From: Paramylibacter kogurei
Lineage (GTDB): Bacteria; Pseudomonadota; Alphaproteobacteria; Rhodobacterales; Rhodobacteraceae
DNA length: 64,000 nucleotides
NCBI RefSeq assembly: GCF_002742285.1
Contig: NZ_MDGM01000015.1
Location: forward strand, 1 to 64,000
Direction: 5' to 3'
Shown: positions 18,812 to 30,063 of the stretch, piece by piece
How positions within the stretch are numbered: the stretch's first letter is position 1
Layout: the number at the start of each line of letters is the position of its first letter
Made by a program: the position numbers and the translations under genes
The notes under the pieces: generated by a model
What the model was told of the DNA's origin: nothing
Database searches by the model: none
The model's input: only the letters and a program-made list of their open reading frames with translations

Positions 18812-20151
18812 TTTGCGGATTCCTTATCTGCAACCAACCATCCTGTTACGGATGCTTTGTTGTTCAATACGTTGCGCGCTGCATTCATGATGTCGTCTGG
18901 CGTAACGGCCTGTAATGCATCCGCCCAGCCTTGGACATCGGCGATGGTTAAACCTGCGGTCAATGCCTCTCCATATCGGCGGGCAAGTCCACTTTGATCA
19001 TCAAGCGCATATATTTCAGAGGCTGCAATTTGGGTTTTCAGTCGCGCCAAATGATCGACATCCACGCCCTCTTGCAAAAATGCATCGATGGTTGCGTCTA
19101 GTTCTGCTTCTAACGCGGTCAAACCAACGCCAGGCGCAGGAACTGCATATATTCCTAGTGAATGCGGATCGTATGAAACACCTTCATAAAATGCCGCTTG
19201 GTTGATCGACACCTTTTTATCCAACTGCATCCGCTGTCCCATAAAAGATGTCACACCAGACCCACCGAACAGCTCCACAAACATGGTTAACGCCGCTGCT
19301 TCTTTTTGATCGCCAGCTTTGCGATTTGTGGCGGCATAGTTTCGAATGACATAGGGTTGGCGCACCCGCGGATCTTCAAAAATTGTGCGAACCGCCGCGC
19401 GATGCGGTGGCTCTATCGGGCGGATGCGTTCGGGAATGGCGGTTGAAGGTGTCAGTGGACCGTAATATTTTTGCGCCAGTTCTTTCACGTGGTCAGGCTC
19501 AACATCACCAGCCACAATCAAAATGGCATTGTTTGGAGCATAGTAAGTTTTGTAAAATTCCAATGCGTCTTCACGGCTGAGCTGTGCGATTTCATGCATC
19601 CAGCCAATCACGGGAATGCCATATGGGTGATTGTCAAACATCAACGCCGTGCGGTGTTCGCTGAACAACGCGCCTGGGTTGCTTTCGGTGCGTGAATTGC
19701 GTTCTTCGATAATGACATCACGTTCTGGCAACACCTCTGCTTCGGTTAATTTCAACCCCTGCATTCGATCCGCTTCCAATTCCATCATCAATGGCAAACG
19801 ATCCGCAGCGATACGTTGAAAATATCCTGTATAATCTTGGTTGGTGAATGCGTTTTCAGAACCGCCATTGGCGGCAACAATCTGTGAAAATTCACCCGCT
19901 GCCATTTTATCCGTGCCCTTAAACAACAGGTGTTCCAGAAAATGGGCGATCCCTGATTTACCCGGTGCTTCGTCCGCGGCACCCACCTTGTACCAAACCA
20001 TGTGCGTTACAACGGGTGCGCGGTGGTCTTCAATGACCACAGCTTGCATTCCATTATCCAACGTAAATGTGCTGACATTTTCATTGTCAGCGATTGCAAC
20101 CGAGGGGATTATCAACATCGTCATAGCGACGAAAAGGCGGCGAATGTTCAT
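18808..20151 (-). CDS. M16 family zinc metallopeptidase, catalytic
   Basis: 447 aa. The start at 20151 (MNIRRLFVAM) is chosen for its GGAGAAG ribosome site and for the signal peptide it creates; the frame extends 14 codons further upstream without benefit. The zinc motif HFLEH (HxxEH) with the distal Glu in ALFSEHR/EVLPERDVIIEE marks an active pitrilysin/insulinase-type protease. It is paired with the following non-catalytic M16 gene by a 4-bp overlap. Probably periplasmic, cleaving peptides or misfolded envelope proteins. Confidence 0.92.
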   Translation of the reverse strand: MNIRRLFVAMTMLIIPSVAIADNENVSTFTLDNGMQAVVIEDHRAPVVTHMVWYKVGAADEAPGKSGIAHFLEHLLFKGTDKMAAGEFSQIVAANGGSENAFTNQDYTGYFQRIAADRLPLMMELEADRMQGLKLTEAEVLPERDVIIEERNSRTESNPGALFSEHRTALMFDNHPYGIPVIGWMHEIAQLSREDALEFYKTYYAPNNAILIVAGDVEPDHVKELAQKYYGPLTPSTAIPERIRPIEPPHRAAVRTIFEDPRVRQPYVIRNYAATNRKAGDQKEAAALTMFVELFGGSGVTSFMGQRMQLDKKVSINQAAFYEGVSYDPHSLGIYAVPAPGVGLTALEAELDATIDAFLQEGVDVDHLARLKTQIAASEIYALDDQSGLARRYGEALTAGLTIADVQGWADALQAVTPDDIMNAARNVLNNKASVTGWLVADKESAK

Positions 20152-20235
20152 TTCTTCTCCGAAATATATTTCACGCCAAACGTATTGCACCAATTGAATG
20201 ATGCAAGCCCAACAAACGCGAATGTGAGAAAAATT

Positions 20236-20733
20236 TTATTCAGCGGGTGGTGCTGTCGGGGTGCGCACACCCAAACGGCGCAAACGCAACAATTCCAATT
20301 CGGCATTCAATTCAAACTTGGTATAGGCGCGAATTGTGCTTTTCTGACCAACAAGGCGTTCCAAAACCCGTGGCGGGTTATCTTTGCGTTGTTTCAAATC
20401 TTCGGCGGCAAGGGTTGAACGAATGGATGGATCAACACCGTAACGCTGTGCGTTGCGCAGCAATGCCTGTTCGCTGGACCGGACCAAATTGCTATCAAGT
20501 GCAGCGCCATTGCCGCCAAGGGCGATTACCGCATCTTTGTTTGGTTCCTGATCAACACGGCTTAGCGTGCCAGGGCGTGGTTCTGGCAATGCACTAAGAT
20601 CATCAGGCATGGTCAATGGTTTGGTGGGCACCACGGCAAATTCATCTGGGCCTTTGCTGCTTTTGCCAGCGCCACTACACGCTGCCAATGAAACCACAGC
20701 AATGCCTGCCAATATAACCGCTGATTTTGCCAT
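20236..20733 (-). CDS. DUF3035 family lipoprotein
   Basis: 165 aa from the chosen start MAKSAVILAGI. A lipobox SLAAC at about residue 19 predicts a lipid-anchored envelope protein. Beyond it is a proline-rich segment (PTKPLTMPDDLSALPEP) typical of DUF3035 proteins, found mainly in Rhodobacterales and of unknown role. An in-frame ATG at 20769 would add 12 residues, and neither start has a strong ribosome site. It lies directly downstream of lspA, the signal peptidase that would process it. Confidence 0.85.
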   Translation of the reverse strand: MAKSAVILAGIAVVSLAACSGAGKSSKGPDEFAVVPTKPLTMPDDLSALPEPRPGTLSRVDQEPNKDAVIALGGNGAALDSNLVRSSEQALLRNAQRYGVDPSIRSTLAAEDLKQRKDNPPRVLERLVGQKSTIRAYTKFELNAELELLRLRRLGVRTPTAPPAE

Positions 20734-20790
20734 CACTATCAAACCTAAATTACCTGTTCGCAGCATCATTAACCCATTTCAAATCAAACG

Positions 20791-21258
20791 TCACGCCCGT
20801 TTGGGCAAGCGTTCGCCAAAGATTATCAAACCAATGGCACCCGCGAAAACCCAAATATCCGCCACATTGAATGAATATGGGTTGTAAAACCCGCAACATG
20901 ACATGTTTAAAAAATCCGCAACCGCACCGTGCAAAATGCGATCAATTGCATTGCCCAGCGCGCCACCAACGATCAAACCAACCAGCGTTGCCGCCAGCCA
21001 ACCTTTGAATTGACGCGCCCATATCAAAATCCCAATGCTGATGCCCAGCGCAAGAATGATTAAAAACCATCTTGCCGACAGGCCAGACAACAGACCAAAA
21101 TTGATGCCTTCGTTCCAACCCATCCGAAAATTTAAAACGGGTGGCAAAACGTCAATCGCGCGTTGATTGATCAAATCCAGATGCCATACGACATACCATT
21201 TGGTGAATTGATCAACCAAAAACGTGATTGCAGCAATGATAAGGGCGCGTGGTATCAT
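20791..21258 (-). CDS. lspA: Lipoprotein signal peptidase (signal peptidase II)
   Basis: 155 aa inner-membrane aspartyl protease that cleaves prolipoproteins before the lipid-modified cysteine. Four transmembrane segments. The catalytic Asp residues lie in [15 protein letters not shown] and in [11 protein letters not shown] start at [13 protein letters not shown] (21258), which gives the normal length; the open frame runs 40 codons further into purH in a different reading frame. The start is 5 bp after the purH stop, implying one transcript. Confidence 0.94.
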   Translation of the reverse strand: MIPRALIIAAITFLVDQFTKWYVVWHLDLINQRAIDVLPPVLNFRMGWNEGINFGLLSGLSARWFLIILALGISIGILIWARQFKGWLAATLVGLIVGGALGNAIDRILHGAVADFLNMSCCGFYNPYSFNVADIWVFAGAIGLIIFGERLPKRA

Positions 21259-21262
21259 GTGA

Positions 21263-22855
21263 TCAATGGCGGAAATGGCGCATGCCAGTGAACACCATTG
21301 CAAGCCCAGCATCATCTGCGGCTTTGATGACTTCGTCATCACGCATGGAACCACCAGGTTGAATGATCGCAGTTGCACCAGCAGCAGCCGCTGTTAGCAA
21401 CCCATCCGAAAATGGGAAAAATGCATCAGATGCCACAACAGACCCTTGGGTTAATGGGGCATCCAAACCCATCGCTTCTGCCATGTCTTCGGATTTGCGT
21501 GCGGCGATACGTGTGGAATCAACGCGGCTCATTTGCCCAGCGCCGACACCAACGGTTGCACCGTCTTTCACATATATAATCGCGTTTGATTTCACGTGTT
21601 TTGCAACCTTCCATGCGAATAGCATGTCTTGCATTTCCTGATCGCTTGGCGCGCGTTTGGTCACAACCTTGAGATCAGCCAAATCAATAGCGCCGTTATC
21701 GCGATCCTGAATCAGATATCCACCCGATACCTGACGCCAGGTTTGCCCGCCTGATTTCACATCTGGCAACCCACCGGTTGTTAACAATCGTAGGTTTTTC
21801 TTGGCTGCAAAAATTGCCTTGGCTTCGTCCGTAACATCAGGGGCAATCACAACTTCGGTGAAAATCTCAACAATCTTGGTTGCCGTTTCTGCATCCAGCG
21901 TTGTGTTCAACGCAACAATACCACCAAAGGCCGATGTCCGATCACAGTTATAAGCATTTTCATAAGCCTCTACCAATGTTTTGCCGCGTGATACGCCACA
22001 TGGGTTTGCATGTTTGATAATCGCAACAGCGGGGCCATCTTTGGGGTTAAATTCCGCAACCAATTCAAATGCTGCATCCGTATCATTGATATTGTTGTAC
22101 GATAATTCTTTGCCCTGATGTTGGGTTGCCGTTGAGACACCCGCACGTGTGGAGCCATCAGAATAAAAACTTGCGGATTGATGCGGGTTTTCACCGTAGC
22201 GCATTTCTTGCACAAATGTTCCCGCAATCGCACGGCGGCGCGGCGCAGTATTGCCAATCGCATCTGCCATCCATGTGGACACCGCTGCGTCATATGCGGC
22301 CGTGCGTGCATATGCGATTTGCGCAAGCTCTTGGCGGAATGCCAATGTCGTTGCACCATCATTCGTATCAAGCTGTTCCAACAAACGCGCGTAATCCTCG
22401 ACATCCACAACCGTCGTCACAAAACCATGGTTTTTAGATGCCGCACGGATCATCGCAGGACCACCGATATCAATGTTTTCGATGCAATCCTCATAATCGC
22501 CACCCTTGGCAACGGTTTCTTCAAACGGGTACAGATTTACTACCAACAAATCGATCGCACCTATTCCATGTTCATCCATTGCGGCAACGTGGTCTTTGTT
22601 GTCGCGCAGGGCGAGTAATCCACCATGAACCATTGGGTGCAATGTTTTTACACGCCCATCCATCATTTCTGGAAAACTAGTTATTTCGGACACGTCTTTA
22701 ACAGGCAGGCCAGCATCGCGGATCGCGGCGGCGGTGCCACCTGTGGACAATAATTCAACGCCCTTGTCGTTCAATGCTTTGGCTAAATCAATCAGCCCCG
22801 TTTTATCAGATACAGACAGAAGCGCGCGGCGCATTTTCACAAGGTCGTTTGACAT
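21263..22855 (-). CDS. purH: Bifunctional AICAR transformylase / IMP cyclohydrolase
   Basis: Catalyses the last two steps of de novo purine synthesis, AICAR to FAICAR to IMP. 530 aa, typical. The N-terminal MGS-like cyclohydrolase domain begins [13 protein letters not shown] and continues [15 protein letters not shown]. The transformylase domain includes [24 protein letters not shown] and [12 protein letters not shown], ending [11 protein letters not shown]. The start at [10 protein letters not shown] (22855) has AAAGGA at ideal spacing. Confidence 0.97.
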   Translation of the reverse strand: MSNDLVKMRRALLSVSDKTGLIDLAKALNDKGVELLSTGGTAAAIRDAGLPVKDVSEITSFPEMMDGRVKTLHPMVHGGLLALRDNKDHVAAMDEHGIGAIDLLVVNLYPFEETVAKGGDYEDCIENIDIGGPAMIRAASKNHGFVTTVVDVEDYARLLEQLDTNDGATTLAFRQELAQIAYARTAAYDAAVSTWMADAIGNTAPRRRAIAGTFVQEMRYGENPHQSASFYSDGSTRAGVSTATQHQGKELSYNNINDTDAAFELVAEFNPKDGPAVAIIKHANPCGVSRGKTLVEAYENAYNCDRTSAFGGIVALNTTLDAETATKIVEIFTEVVIAPDVTDEAKAIFAAKKNLRLLTTGGLPDVKSGGQTWRQVSGGYLIQDRDNGAIDLADLKVVTKRAPSDQEMQDMLFAWKVAKHVKSNAIIYVKDGATVGVGAGQMSRVDSTRIAARKSEDMAEAMGLDAPLTQGSVVASDAFFPFSDGLLTAAAAGATAIIQPGGSMRDDEVIKAADDAGLAMVFTGMRHFRH

Positions 22856-22910
22856 TTCCATTCCTTTGTCATGATGCCCAGCCAGTGCAGATTGGCCAAG
22901 CAAACCCGCA

Positions 22911-24545
22911 TCAACCGCGGGTCAGGCTCCAACTTATGCTGCCCTCATAATCGGTTGCTTGCGAAGTTACCACAATCTGTTTGGTCGCACGCATTTTTAA
23001 TCGTCCATCTTCGACATATGCGCTGTCTTGAAGCTCTATTTTTGAATTCTTGCTTTGGAAAACCCAGACCGTGCCATCGGGTAAATGCAATGAAACGGCG
23101 CGGCCATTCATACCAATTTGCGCATCCACATCGGGATGGATGTGAAAATGTGCATTGATTGGCATTGTGTATTTGCCGTGAAATGTCATCCAATTGTCAA
23201 ACCGATTGGTGGCATCCGCACCTTCGGCCACCAAACGATCACGACCGCGAATAATGCGCCCGTTGCGCGCCACATCGATGCTGCGAAAATGTTCAAGCCC
23301 ATGCGTATGCACATACCCGCTGTGTTTGCACACCAGCATTTGATATTCTTCATTTTCGCTATGGGTAACAACAGGGGGATCAAGTTCACTGTTTTTACCC
23401 ATTTCGGCATTTTTTTCTGGCGCTTTGCCAAGGATTGAAACGGTGTTATGCGCACCTACTTCTGCGCTGGCGCTGTGCCATTCATCACCATAATAATGCC
23501 CAGGGCCGACATTGACGAATATTGGATATGCTCCCGCGGACAGCTCAAATGCAAGGGGGCTGTTATGCGCCAATGCGCCCGTTGGTTGATCACCCGTATC
23601 CACCAAAATCGTCACTCCCGATTGGGAAAGCCGTGCATAACCCATGCCCCCCAATGGATAAGCAGCGAGCCGAATACTCGCATCCGCCAAGGTTTGATCC
23701 AACAATCCATCACGCCCACGCCCACCGCCGTGAAAATGTGCAAGCCCCCCATCGCCCAACCTTAGCGCGCGCAACGTGGGCACGATACGTTCCATCGCCA
23801 ACAAATGTTCGCGATGTGGTATATGGCCCGCATCACTTAATGATTGCGCTGCCCAAGTTAACAGTGTGAAAATTTGCAACAATTCCTCTGGATTGCGCGA
23901 TTGAATGCTACCATCGCTTTGAATGCTTTTCTGGCATTCCGCCCCCAACGAGCGCAACGCGGGTTCCAAAAGATTTGATTTCGTTTCCAGCGCAAGCCCA
24001 CAATAAACCAAGCCAACCATTGCCTCGAACCGTGGTAATCCAACGGGTGCTGCTTTCCATCGGCGCGACAGAAAACTGGCCTGATGTCCCAATGATTTAA
24101 AATATTGCACTGAACGTTCTGTGGGCTCACCCTGCAACAATAACAGTGCATGATTGACCCAACGAATGACGCGGCGCCCCGTGATATGAGGAGACCAGCC
24201 CGCACCCGCGCCAGAACCATAATGTTCAATCCAATACCAAAGCCATTCTTTGGATTTTTCTTTGCCATCTTTGGTCCCCAGCGCCACCAAATCATCCAGC
24301 CACGCAAAACCGTGAATATCCTTGGCAAAGGCTGTTGTGTTTGGTTCGGCATCCCAAATGGATCCATCAGGCACCACAACCAGTTCACCAGCAAATAAAA
24401 AATTTCCTGAAATCAACTGCATGCCACGATTGGGCAATCCAATTGATTTTGGTTCTGGGTAAGAAACGAATGCTTTGGCAGGGCGTGCAAACCGCGTTAA
24501 GCGCGCCGCAATTGCATTGCCAATTTCCGTTCCGATAAACCCCAT
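22911..24545 (-). CDS. Heparinase II/III family protein
   Basis: 544 aa. The N-terminal half is helical (alpha/alpha toroid-like; [24 protein letters not shown]) and the C-terminal half is a heparinase II/III beta-sandwich with [23 protein letters not shown], in which the His and Tyr residues resemble the lyase site. Family members degrade uronic-acid polysaccharides, but this chromosomal copy between rsmB and purH is a fixture of Rhodobacterales and may act on a cell-envelope glycan. No signal peptide is evident. Substrate unknown. Confidence 0.85.
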   Translation of the reverse strand: MGFIGTEIGNAIAARLTRFARPAKAFVSYPEPKSIGLPNRGMQLISGNFLFAGELVVVPDGSIWDAEPNTTAFAKDIHGFAWLDDLVALGTKDGKEKSKEWLWYWIEHYGSGAGAGWSPHITGRRVIRWVNHALLLLQGEPTERSVQYFKSLGHQASFLSRRWKAAPVGLPRFEAMVGLVYCGLALETKSNLLEPALRSLGAECQKSIQSDGSIQSRNPEELLQIFTLLTWAAQSLSDAGHIPHREHLLAMERIVPTLRALRLGDGGLAHFHGGGRGRDGLLDQTLADASIRLAAYPLGGMGYARLSQSGVTILVDTGDQPTGALAHNSPLAFELSAGAYPIFVNVGPGHYYGDEWHSASAEVGAHNTVSILGKAPEKNAEMGKNSELDPPVVTHSENEEYQMLVCKHSGYVHTHGLEHFRSIDVARNGRIIRGRDRLVAEGADATNRFDNWMTFHGKYTMPINAHFHIHPDVDAQIGMNGRAVSLHLPDGTVWVFQSKNSKIELQDSAYVEDGRLKMRATKQIVVTSQATDYEGSISWSLTRG

Positions 24546-24602
24546 ATGTGCTGCCTGTTTTTTTCTATCCGCCAGTTTCCATGACGCGTTATTTTGGCAA
24601 GT

Positions 24603-25895
24603 TTACGCGTTCATTTGAAATTTAGCTACGAAAAATCCATCCATGCCACCTTCTGCTGCCCAGAAATCAGGACGCAGTCGAAGATCACCCGTGGGTGTTG
24701 CGGCATCTTGGGGCAATCCCATATCCGTTGGAGACAGGCGCAGATGGGTTAAACCATTGTCCTCATCGACCAGCCAATCTGATTGATCTTCGCCTTCTTC
24801 GGCAAATAATGAACAGGTGCTGAACACCAATTCGCCGTTTGGTTTTAACCATTTCAGCGCCTTGGACACCATCGCTTGTTGCAACTCGACCAGCGCATAT
24901 AAATTCAGCTGATCAATCAACAGGGGCAAATCTGGGTGGCGACGCACAGTGCCCGTTGCCGAACATGGCGCATCGATCAAAATTGCATCAAACTGAATTT
25001 CAGGTTCCCATTCCATGGCATCTGCAACAACCAATTCGGCATTTAATCCTGTGCGTTTCAAATTTTCACGCACCCGTTTCATGCGATAATTCGATATATC
25101 TAGGGATGTCACATCCGCGCCCATCGCGGCCAATTGCATGGTTTTACCACCAGGTGCGGCGCATAAATCCAATACGCGTTTACCCTTTAAATCGCCAAAG
25201 CAACGCGCAGGTATTGTTGCCGCTGCATCTTGTATCCACCAATCGCCCGCATCAAATCCATCAAGCGCGGAAATCTGTGCATTGTGATACATGCGCAGCC
25301 CACCCGTGGGCAGAACCACTGCATCCAATCGGTCTGCAAATTCATCCAGTCGCGATGCATCCTTAAGCGAAATATCAACAGGGGCGCCTTGTTCATGGGC
25401 AGCTTCGATTGCATCGGTGATTTCGCGGCCATAAATGCCAATCATATGCTGGCGAAATTCTTTGGGTAAATGTTGTGGTGCTTGCCCGTCAAAATGTGTT
25501 GCACCATCGGCCACCAATTTTCGTGCAACCGCATTGGTTAACCCAGAAAAATGGCTGGTACGACGATTGTTTTTGACCAAGGTCACCGCCGCATCAACCG
25601 CACCATGTGGCGCAATGCCATCGATCAACAATTCAGCGGCGCAAAGGCGCAAAATGTTATGAACCGCGGGTGGTGGACGTTTTGTTAAAAACCGTGCCAA
25701 GACAGCATCAAGCCGACCAAGATATCGCAAGGTTGTTGTTGCCAATGATTGAGCACGTGCGCGTTCTGCGGGTGCTAACCCAACCAGTGGACCATCACGA
25801 CGATCCAACACTTCGGACAACAACCGTTGCTCGCTCAGTACTGCGTTCAACAATTGTGCCGCCGCTTTGCGCGCCTCTAAACCTTGTTTTGCCAT
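24603..25895 (-). CDS. rsmB: 16S rRNA (cytosine-C5) methyltransferase, RsmB/NOP family
   Basis: 430 aa. The N-terminal NusB-like RNA-binding domain (about residues 1-140) is followed by a Rossmann SAM domain with DLCAAPGGKTMQLAA (SAM binding), IDAPCSATGTVRRHPD (motif IV Cys) and FSTCSLFAEEGEDQ (motif VI catalytic Cys). It methylates a cytosine in 16S rRNA; C967 is the known RsmB site. AAAGGAC precedes the ATG. It heads the minus-strand block that continues through purH and lspA. Confidence 0.93.
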   Translation of the reverse strand: MAKQGLEARKAAAQLLNAVLSEQRLLSEVLDRRDGPLVGLAPAERARAQSLATTTLRYLGRLDAVLARFLTKRPPPAVHNILRLCAAELLIDGIAPHGAVDAAVTLVKNNRRTSHFSGLTNAVARKLVADGATHFDGQAPQHLPKEFRQHMIGIYGREITDAIEAAHEQGAPVDISLKDASRLDEFADRLDAVVLPTGGLRMYHNAQISALDGFDAGDWWIQDAAATIPARCFGDLKGKRVLDLCAAPGGKTMQLAAMGADVTSLDISNYRMKRVRENLKRTGLNAELVVADAMEWEPEIQFDAILIDAPCSATGTVRRHPDLPLLIDQLNLYALVELQQAMVSKALKWLKPNGELVFSTCSLFAEEGEDQSDWLVDEDNGLTHLRLSPTDMGLPQDAATPTGDLRLRPDFWAAEGGMDGFFVAKFQMNA

Positions 25896-25984
25896 CGAAT
25901 AGTCCTTTCACCGCACCCTCTACCCCAACAGTTGCGACAACAACAGGGCTTTTGCATGAATAGATAACAGGTTATATTGCGCCC

Positions 25985-26161
25985 ATGACCGATAAAGACG
26001 AAAAAATCAAAGCCGCCGCCAAACGCGCCCTAAAAGAAGCCGCAGAACGCAAAGCGGAAACACCCGCAAAACCACGCCCAACCGAACTGGGCGGGCGTGA
26101 TGGGCCTGAACCAACACGATTTGGCGATTGGGAAAGAAAAGGCATAACGTCTGATTTTTGA
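25985..26161 (+). CDS. DUF1674 protein (succinate dehydrogenase assembly factor 4 family)
   Basis: 58 aa. The basic, helical N terminus is followed by the hallmark C-terminal motif GPEPTRFGDWERKGITSDF shared with mitochondrial SDHAF4/Sdh8. The family stabilises the flavinylated succinate dehydrogenase flavoprotein during assembly; in bacteria this is inferred from homology. It is divergent from rsmB by about 90 bp. No clear Shine-Dalgarno is seen close to the ATG. Confidence 0.9.
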   Translation: MTDKDEKIKAAAKRALKEAAERKAETPAKPRPTELGGRDGPEPTRFGDWERKGITSDF

Positions 26162-26265
26162 TATGCGTCGATAAAATTTGAAACAACTACGCGCAAAGAA
26201 ATGCGCTGTGCCATCAAAATTTTACCAACCGTAAACACTGTTTCATTATCAAGTCAGCCAACTGG

Positions 26266-27078
26266 ATGGGGCTGACATTGTTGAAATTGATTATCCGCGT
26301 GGTGATTGGCGGCATATTTTTATGCACTGCATTCGCGACACAGGCACAAAATGAAACCAACCGATTTTGGTTAATGTGGGAACAAAGCCGGATTGATCTG
26401 GCGGCATGTTTGCACGATGGCCTATGCGATCCTAAACGATCATTTGTCACCCGCCTGATTGAAGAACCCGATTCCGCACGTGCACAAAGTGTATTTTACG
26501 AATTGGATCGCGTTTCCCTTGCGCGACGCCAACCGCCCATTCACCCTGAAACCCCAATCGTTTGCCCCGCTAATTTCTACAGGATTGAACAACCAGCATC
26601 ACCATCATTACAGGTAAACACCGATACTCCAGATTATGAAAAAATGGAAATCAGCGATAAACTCGCACCGTTAAAAAACCTCCCTGGGGTTTATTTCAAA
26701 CTCGACGGGGTTCGCGGCCCCACGGATGATGGCGGCAAATTTGGCAAGCAACTGCACGGATACGTCACCGATGCGATGAACAAGGCTGGCATCCCAATAT
26801 TAACCAAAGAAGAATTGGAAAACACGCCCGGGAAACCCCAATTCAGCGCGTCATTTTCCGGCACACAATCCAACGGATGCACATGGCGTGTGTCTGCAAT
26901 GTTGAAACAAACCGTTCTTTTGTCACGCGATTTATCGGTGAAATTGGCCAGCACAACCTGGGCTTCGTTTGGTGGGTTTGATGCGGCACAACCCAAACAA
27001 GATGAATTTGATGCGCTTACCATGTTGATCGACAAATTCATCACCGATTACAAAAAGGCGAATGAGATAGCGGATTAA
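26266..27078 (+). CDS. Secreted or periplasmic protein of unknown function
   Basis: 270 aa. A signal peptide is likely (hydrophobic residues about 5-24, ending FATQAQ). The mature part has Cys in [16 protein letters not shown] and NGCTWRV, suggesting disulfides. The C-terminal half ([48 protein letters not shown]) reads like a small alpha/beta domain found in other secreted bacterial proteins, but I cannot name it. No strong ribosome site was found, so the exact start is uncertain. The stop overlaps the convergent dapB stop. Confidence 0.75.
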   Translation: MGLTLLKLIIRVVIGGIFLCTAFATQAQNETNRFWLMWEQSRIDLAACLHDGLCDPKRSFVTRLIEEPDSARAQSVFYELDRVSLARRQPPIHPETPIVCPANFYRIEQPASPSLQVNTDTPDYEKMEISDKLAPLKNLPGVYFKLDGVRGPTDDGGKFGKQLHGYVTDAMNKAGIPILTKEELENTPGKPQFSASFSGTQSNGCTWRVSAMLKQTVLLSRDLSVKLASTTWASFGGFDAAQPKQDEFDALTMLIDKFITDYKKANEIAD

Positions 27079-27884
27079 AGCCCAAGCACATCCATCATAT
27101 CATATTCACCTGGGCCTTTGTCCTGACCCCAAAGCGCGGCCTTGACCGCACCGCGTGCAAATATATTGCGATCCGTTGCCAGATGACGCAACACAATCCG
27201 TTCGCCGTCTGCCGCAAAAATCACATCATGTTCGCCCACAACATCACCGCCACGAATGGCGTGAAAACCAATGTCTCCGCGCTTGCGCTCACCCGTAATG
27301 CCATCACGCCCCCGATCGGAAACATCATTCAGCGCAACACCGCGCCCTGCCGCGGCGGCCTCGCCCAACATCAATGCCGTGCCTGATGGTGCGTCCACCT
27401 TGTGCTTGTGATGTGATTCCACGATTTCAATGTCAAAATCTGCATCCAATGCTGCCGCTACCTTCTGTGTCAGCTTGGTCAATAGGTTCACACCCAATGA
27501 CATATTGCCCGCACGAATGATCGGCGCATGGCGCGCAGCGGCGGATAGCTTTTTCAAATCATCTGGCGCAAATCCAGTTGTGCCAATTACATGTACCGCA
27601 CGTGCCTGTGCTGCCAATTCAGCATGGGCAATTGTGGCCGCTGGTGTAGTGAAATCGATGATTGCTTGGGATCTTGCAAACACTTCCAACGGGTCATCTG
27701 AAACGATTACACCATTTAGCGCACCGCCCATGCACTGCCCTAAATCCTGTCCAATCCAATCATGCCCAGCGCGTTCTGTGACCCCCGCCAATGTGGCATT
27801 TTCATTGTCCAAAACAGCCTTGATCAACATCTGACCCATACGCCCCGATGCACCCACAATTGCAATCGCTGTTTTATTTGACAT
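27075..27884 (-). CDS. dapB: 4-hydroxy-tetrahydrodipicolinate reductase
   Basis: NAD(P)H-dependent second step of the diaminopimelate/lysine branch. 269 aa. N-terminal Rossmann motif VGASGRMGQ, the DFTTPAAT strand, and the active-site signature [16 protein letters not shown] with catalytic His and Lys. GGAGATT precedes the ATG. The first enzyme of the branch, dapA, begins at the right edge of this window, so the two lysine genes are about 36 kb apart. Confidence 0.97.
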   Translation of the reverse strand: MSNKTAIAIVGASGRMGQMLIKAVLDNENATLAGVTERAGHDWIGQDLGQCMGGALNGVIVSDDPLEVFARSQAIIDFTTPAATIAHAELAAQARAVHVIGTTGFAPDDLKKLSAAARHAPIIRAGNMSLGVNLLTKLTQKVAAALDADFDIEIVESHHKHKVDAPSGTALMLGEAAAAGRGVALNDVSDRGRDGITGERKRGDIGFHAIRGGDVVGEHDVIFAADGERIVLRHLATDRNIFARGAVKAALWGQDKGPGEYDMMDVLGL

Positions 27885-27998
27885 GATTAAATCTCCAATT
27901 CTGCTGCAAATCCTTTACAATGGGATTGCACGAATGGCAAAGCCTGCCTTGCGATAGATCGCCAAAGCGCATAAATGGGCGCGAAAAGGATACACACC

Positions 27999-28403
27999 AT
28001 GGCAAAACGCAACGATTTTTCCCCACAAGGCCCAAGCCAGCGTCAATTGCGCGTTGGCGAATTGATCCGCCGTGCGGTTGCGGAAACGCTCCAACGTGGG
28101 GATATTCATGATCCCGATTTGGCGCATGTATCCATCACTGTGGGCGAGGTCCGCCCAACGCCTGATCTTAAAACCGCAATTGTGTTTGTGTTACCCCTTG
28201 GCGGTATCAATGCAGAGGCGGTGATTGATGCACTCAATCGCAACACCTATGAAATTCGCCGCGCGATGAACAAGGCCGTGACTTTGAAATTCTCACCCAA
28301 ACTAAAATTCGTGTTGGACACGACATTTGACAATCTGGATGAAACACGCCGCCTGTTGTCCCAAGACAAGGTTGTCAAAGACATCGCGTCAGACGACGAA
28401 TAA
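27999..28403 (+). CDS. rbfA: 30S ribosome-binding factor A
   Basis: 134 aa KH-fold factor that helps mature the 16S 5' end and is needed for cold adaptation. Visible: RVGELIRRAVAETLQRGDIHDP and VRPTPDLKTAIVFV, with the helix-kink-helix at NRNTYEIRRAMNKAVTLKFSPKL. The start MAKRNDFS at 27999 follows AAAAGGATA. The gene begins a plus-strand series: rbfA, sulfotransferase-like gene, truB, DUF1643. Confidence 0.95.
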   Translation: MAKRNDFSPQGPSQRQLRVGELIRRAVAETLQRGDIHDPDLAHVSITVGEVRPTPDLKTAIVFVLPLGGINAEAVIDALNRNTYEIRRAMNKAVTLKFSPKLKFVLDTTFDNLDETRRLLSQDKVVKDIASDDE

Positions 28404-28409
28404 TCCGAT

Positions 28410-29168
28410 ATGCTGACCCGTCAGATTCAATCGCTTGCACGTTTTCATAATGCGTCGCCGCCGCCAAATTATGGTAAGAAACTGACAACAACATCACAAT
28501 ATCCAATCCTGTATCGCCAAATCACCAAATGCGGCTGTACGTTTATGAATAATGTGTTGCGCAATTTGGATGGGCGCGACGATGATCACAACATCCTTGC
28601 AACGGCGTCTACCAATGATGACATCATGCAAGCCACGCATAAATTCATCATTATTCGAAATCCAATTGATCGCTTTACGTCACTTTATTTCGACAAAATC
28701 ATGGGTGAAGACAGCAAGGTCCAGCGCAGCGTTTTACGCCGTGGCTTGGTCGATTTGAATGCTGGTGATAACATCGACACGCATCAAGAAAACTGTGTTC
28801 GCGTGTTGCGGTATATCAAAAAAACGCTAAGCCCAACATCCAAGCACAAGCCGAACTGGCATTGGAAACCGCAATTGTTGCGCCTAAAACAAGTGACCCC
28901 GTTTAATTTCAACGTGGTCACGTTGGAAGGCATGATTTGGCAATTGCCACCGCTCTTGCACGATATCGCACCTGACTTTGCACAAGCGATGTATGATGTA
29001 CCGCGGCGCAACATTTCTAAAAAAACTGTCGATCCCAAAGAAATGATTGTCCAAGAAATCGAGGACATGTTGATCGACATTTACCCGATGGATTTTCAAA
29101 TCTTTGACGAAGTGTCCGCATATTGGGATAAACGCAAACAAGAATTGGTAAAAAATGGCACGGCGTAA
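28410..29168 (+). CDS. Sulfotransferase family 2-like protein
   Basis: 252 aa. The PAPS 5'-phosphosulfate loop is visible as [13 protein letters not shown] (Lys and small residues in a strand-loop-helix, about residues 38-50), and the 3'-phosphate site as [19 protein letters not shown] (Arg/Ser pattern, about 79-97). This matches membrane-type sulfotransferases (Sulfotransfer_2) that modify carbohydrates. The acceptor is unknown. It begins 7 bp after rbfA, and its last 14 bases overlap the start of truB, so it has become part of the translation operon. No good ribosome site. Confidence 0.8.
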   Translation: MLTRQIQSLARFHNASPPPNYGKKLTTTSQYPILYRQITKCGCTFMNNVLRNLDGRDDDHNILATASTNDDIMQATHKFIIIRNPIDRFTSLYFDKIMGEDSKVQRSVLRRGLVDLNAGDNIDTHQENCVRVLRYIKKTLSPTSKHKPNWHWKPQLLRLKQVTPFNFNVVTLEGMIWQLPPLLHDIAPDFAQAMYDVPRRNISKKTVDPKEMIVQEIEDMLIDIYPMDFQIFDEVSAYWDKRKQELVKNGTA

Positions 29169-30063
29169 AAAAGGCGATCGCGTGGATGGTTGGCTGGTGG
29201 TTGATAAACCAAGCGGCATCACATCTAGCGCAATGGTGAACAAGGTGAAATGGGCGATGAACGCGCAAAAGGCGGGCCATGCCGGCACGCTTGATCCCGA
29301 TGCGACGGGTGTGCTGGCCATCGCCCTTGGCGAGGCGACAAAAACCGTGCCCTACATTACCGATGCGACCAAGGCTTACACATTCATCGTACGCCTCGGT
29401 CAGGCGACCAACACCGATGACGAAGAAGGCGAAGTGATCGCACAATCAAACCTACGCCCCAGCGATGATGACATCCGTGCGGCACTGGTTCAATTCACAG
29501 GCGACATCATGCAAATCCCACCCAAATTTTCCGCTGTGAAAATTGATGGGCAGCGTGCATATAAATTGGCGCGTGATGGTGATGATTTTGAAATTCAGCC
29601 CCGCCCCTTGTTCGTCGAAGAATTGCGTATGGTATCACGTGATGATGCGGATCACGTCACGCTTGAAATGGTCTGTGGCAAGGGGGGATATGTGCGATCC
29701 ATCGCCCGTGACTTGGGCGCGGCACTTGGCTGTTATGGTCACGTGAAATCGTTGCGCCGCATTTGGTCTGGCCCGTTTGAATTGTCCGACTGCATCACGC
29801 TAGAAACTATCGAAAAATTGGCCAAGGATCCCGCTCTTCGTGATCATTTGCTACCGCTAGAAACAGGATTACATGATCTAGAACAGCTCTCTTGCACACC
29901 CGAGGCGGCGGCAAAACTGCGCAATGGCAACCCCGCGTTGGTGATCGCATCCGAATTGGATTACGGCGACGAGGCTTGGGTTGCCTGCAACGGCGAACCC
30001 ATTGCCGTTGGCGTTTACAAGGCGGGCGAATTGCACCCCAACCGCGTTTTCGTTCCCGCATGA
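29155..30063 (+). CDS. truB: tRNA pseudouridine(55) synthase TruB
   Basis: 302 aa. It makes pseudouridine 55 in the T loop of tRNAs. N-terminal [13 protein letters not shown], catalytic motif [13 protein letters not shown] with the nucleophilic Asp at about residue 46, then [10 protein letters not shown], and a C-terminal PUA-like region. The ATG lies inside the end of the sulfotransferase gene. The stop overlaps the next start (ATGA). Confidence 0.96.
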   Translation: MARRKKGDRVDGWLVVDKPSGITSSAMVNKVKWAMNAQKAGHAGTLDPDATGVLAIALGEATKTVPYITDATKAYTFIVRLGQATNTDDEEGEVIAQSNLRPSDDDIRAALVQFTGDIMQIPPKFSAVKIDGQRAYKLARDGDDFEIQPRPLFVEELRMVSRDDADHVTLEMVCGKGGYVRSIARDLGAALGCYGHVKSLRRIWSGPFELSDCITLETIEKLAKDPALRDHLLPLETGLHDLEQLSCTPEAAAKLRNGNPALVIASELDYGDEAWVACNGEPIAVGVYKAGELHPNRVFVPA

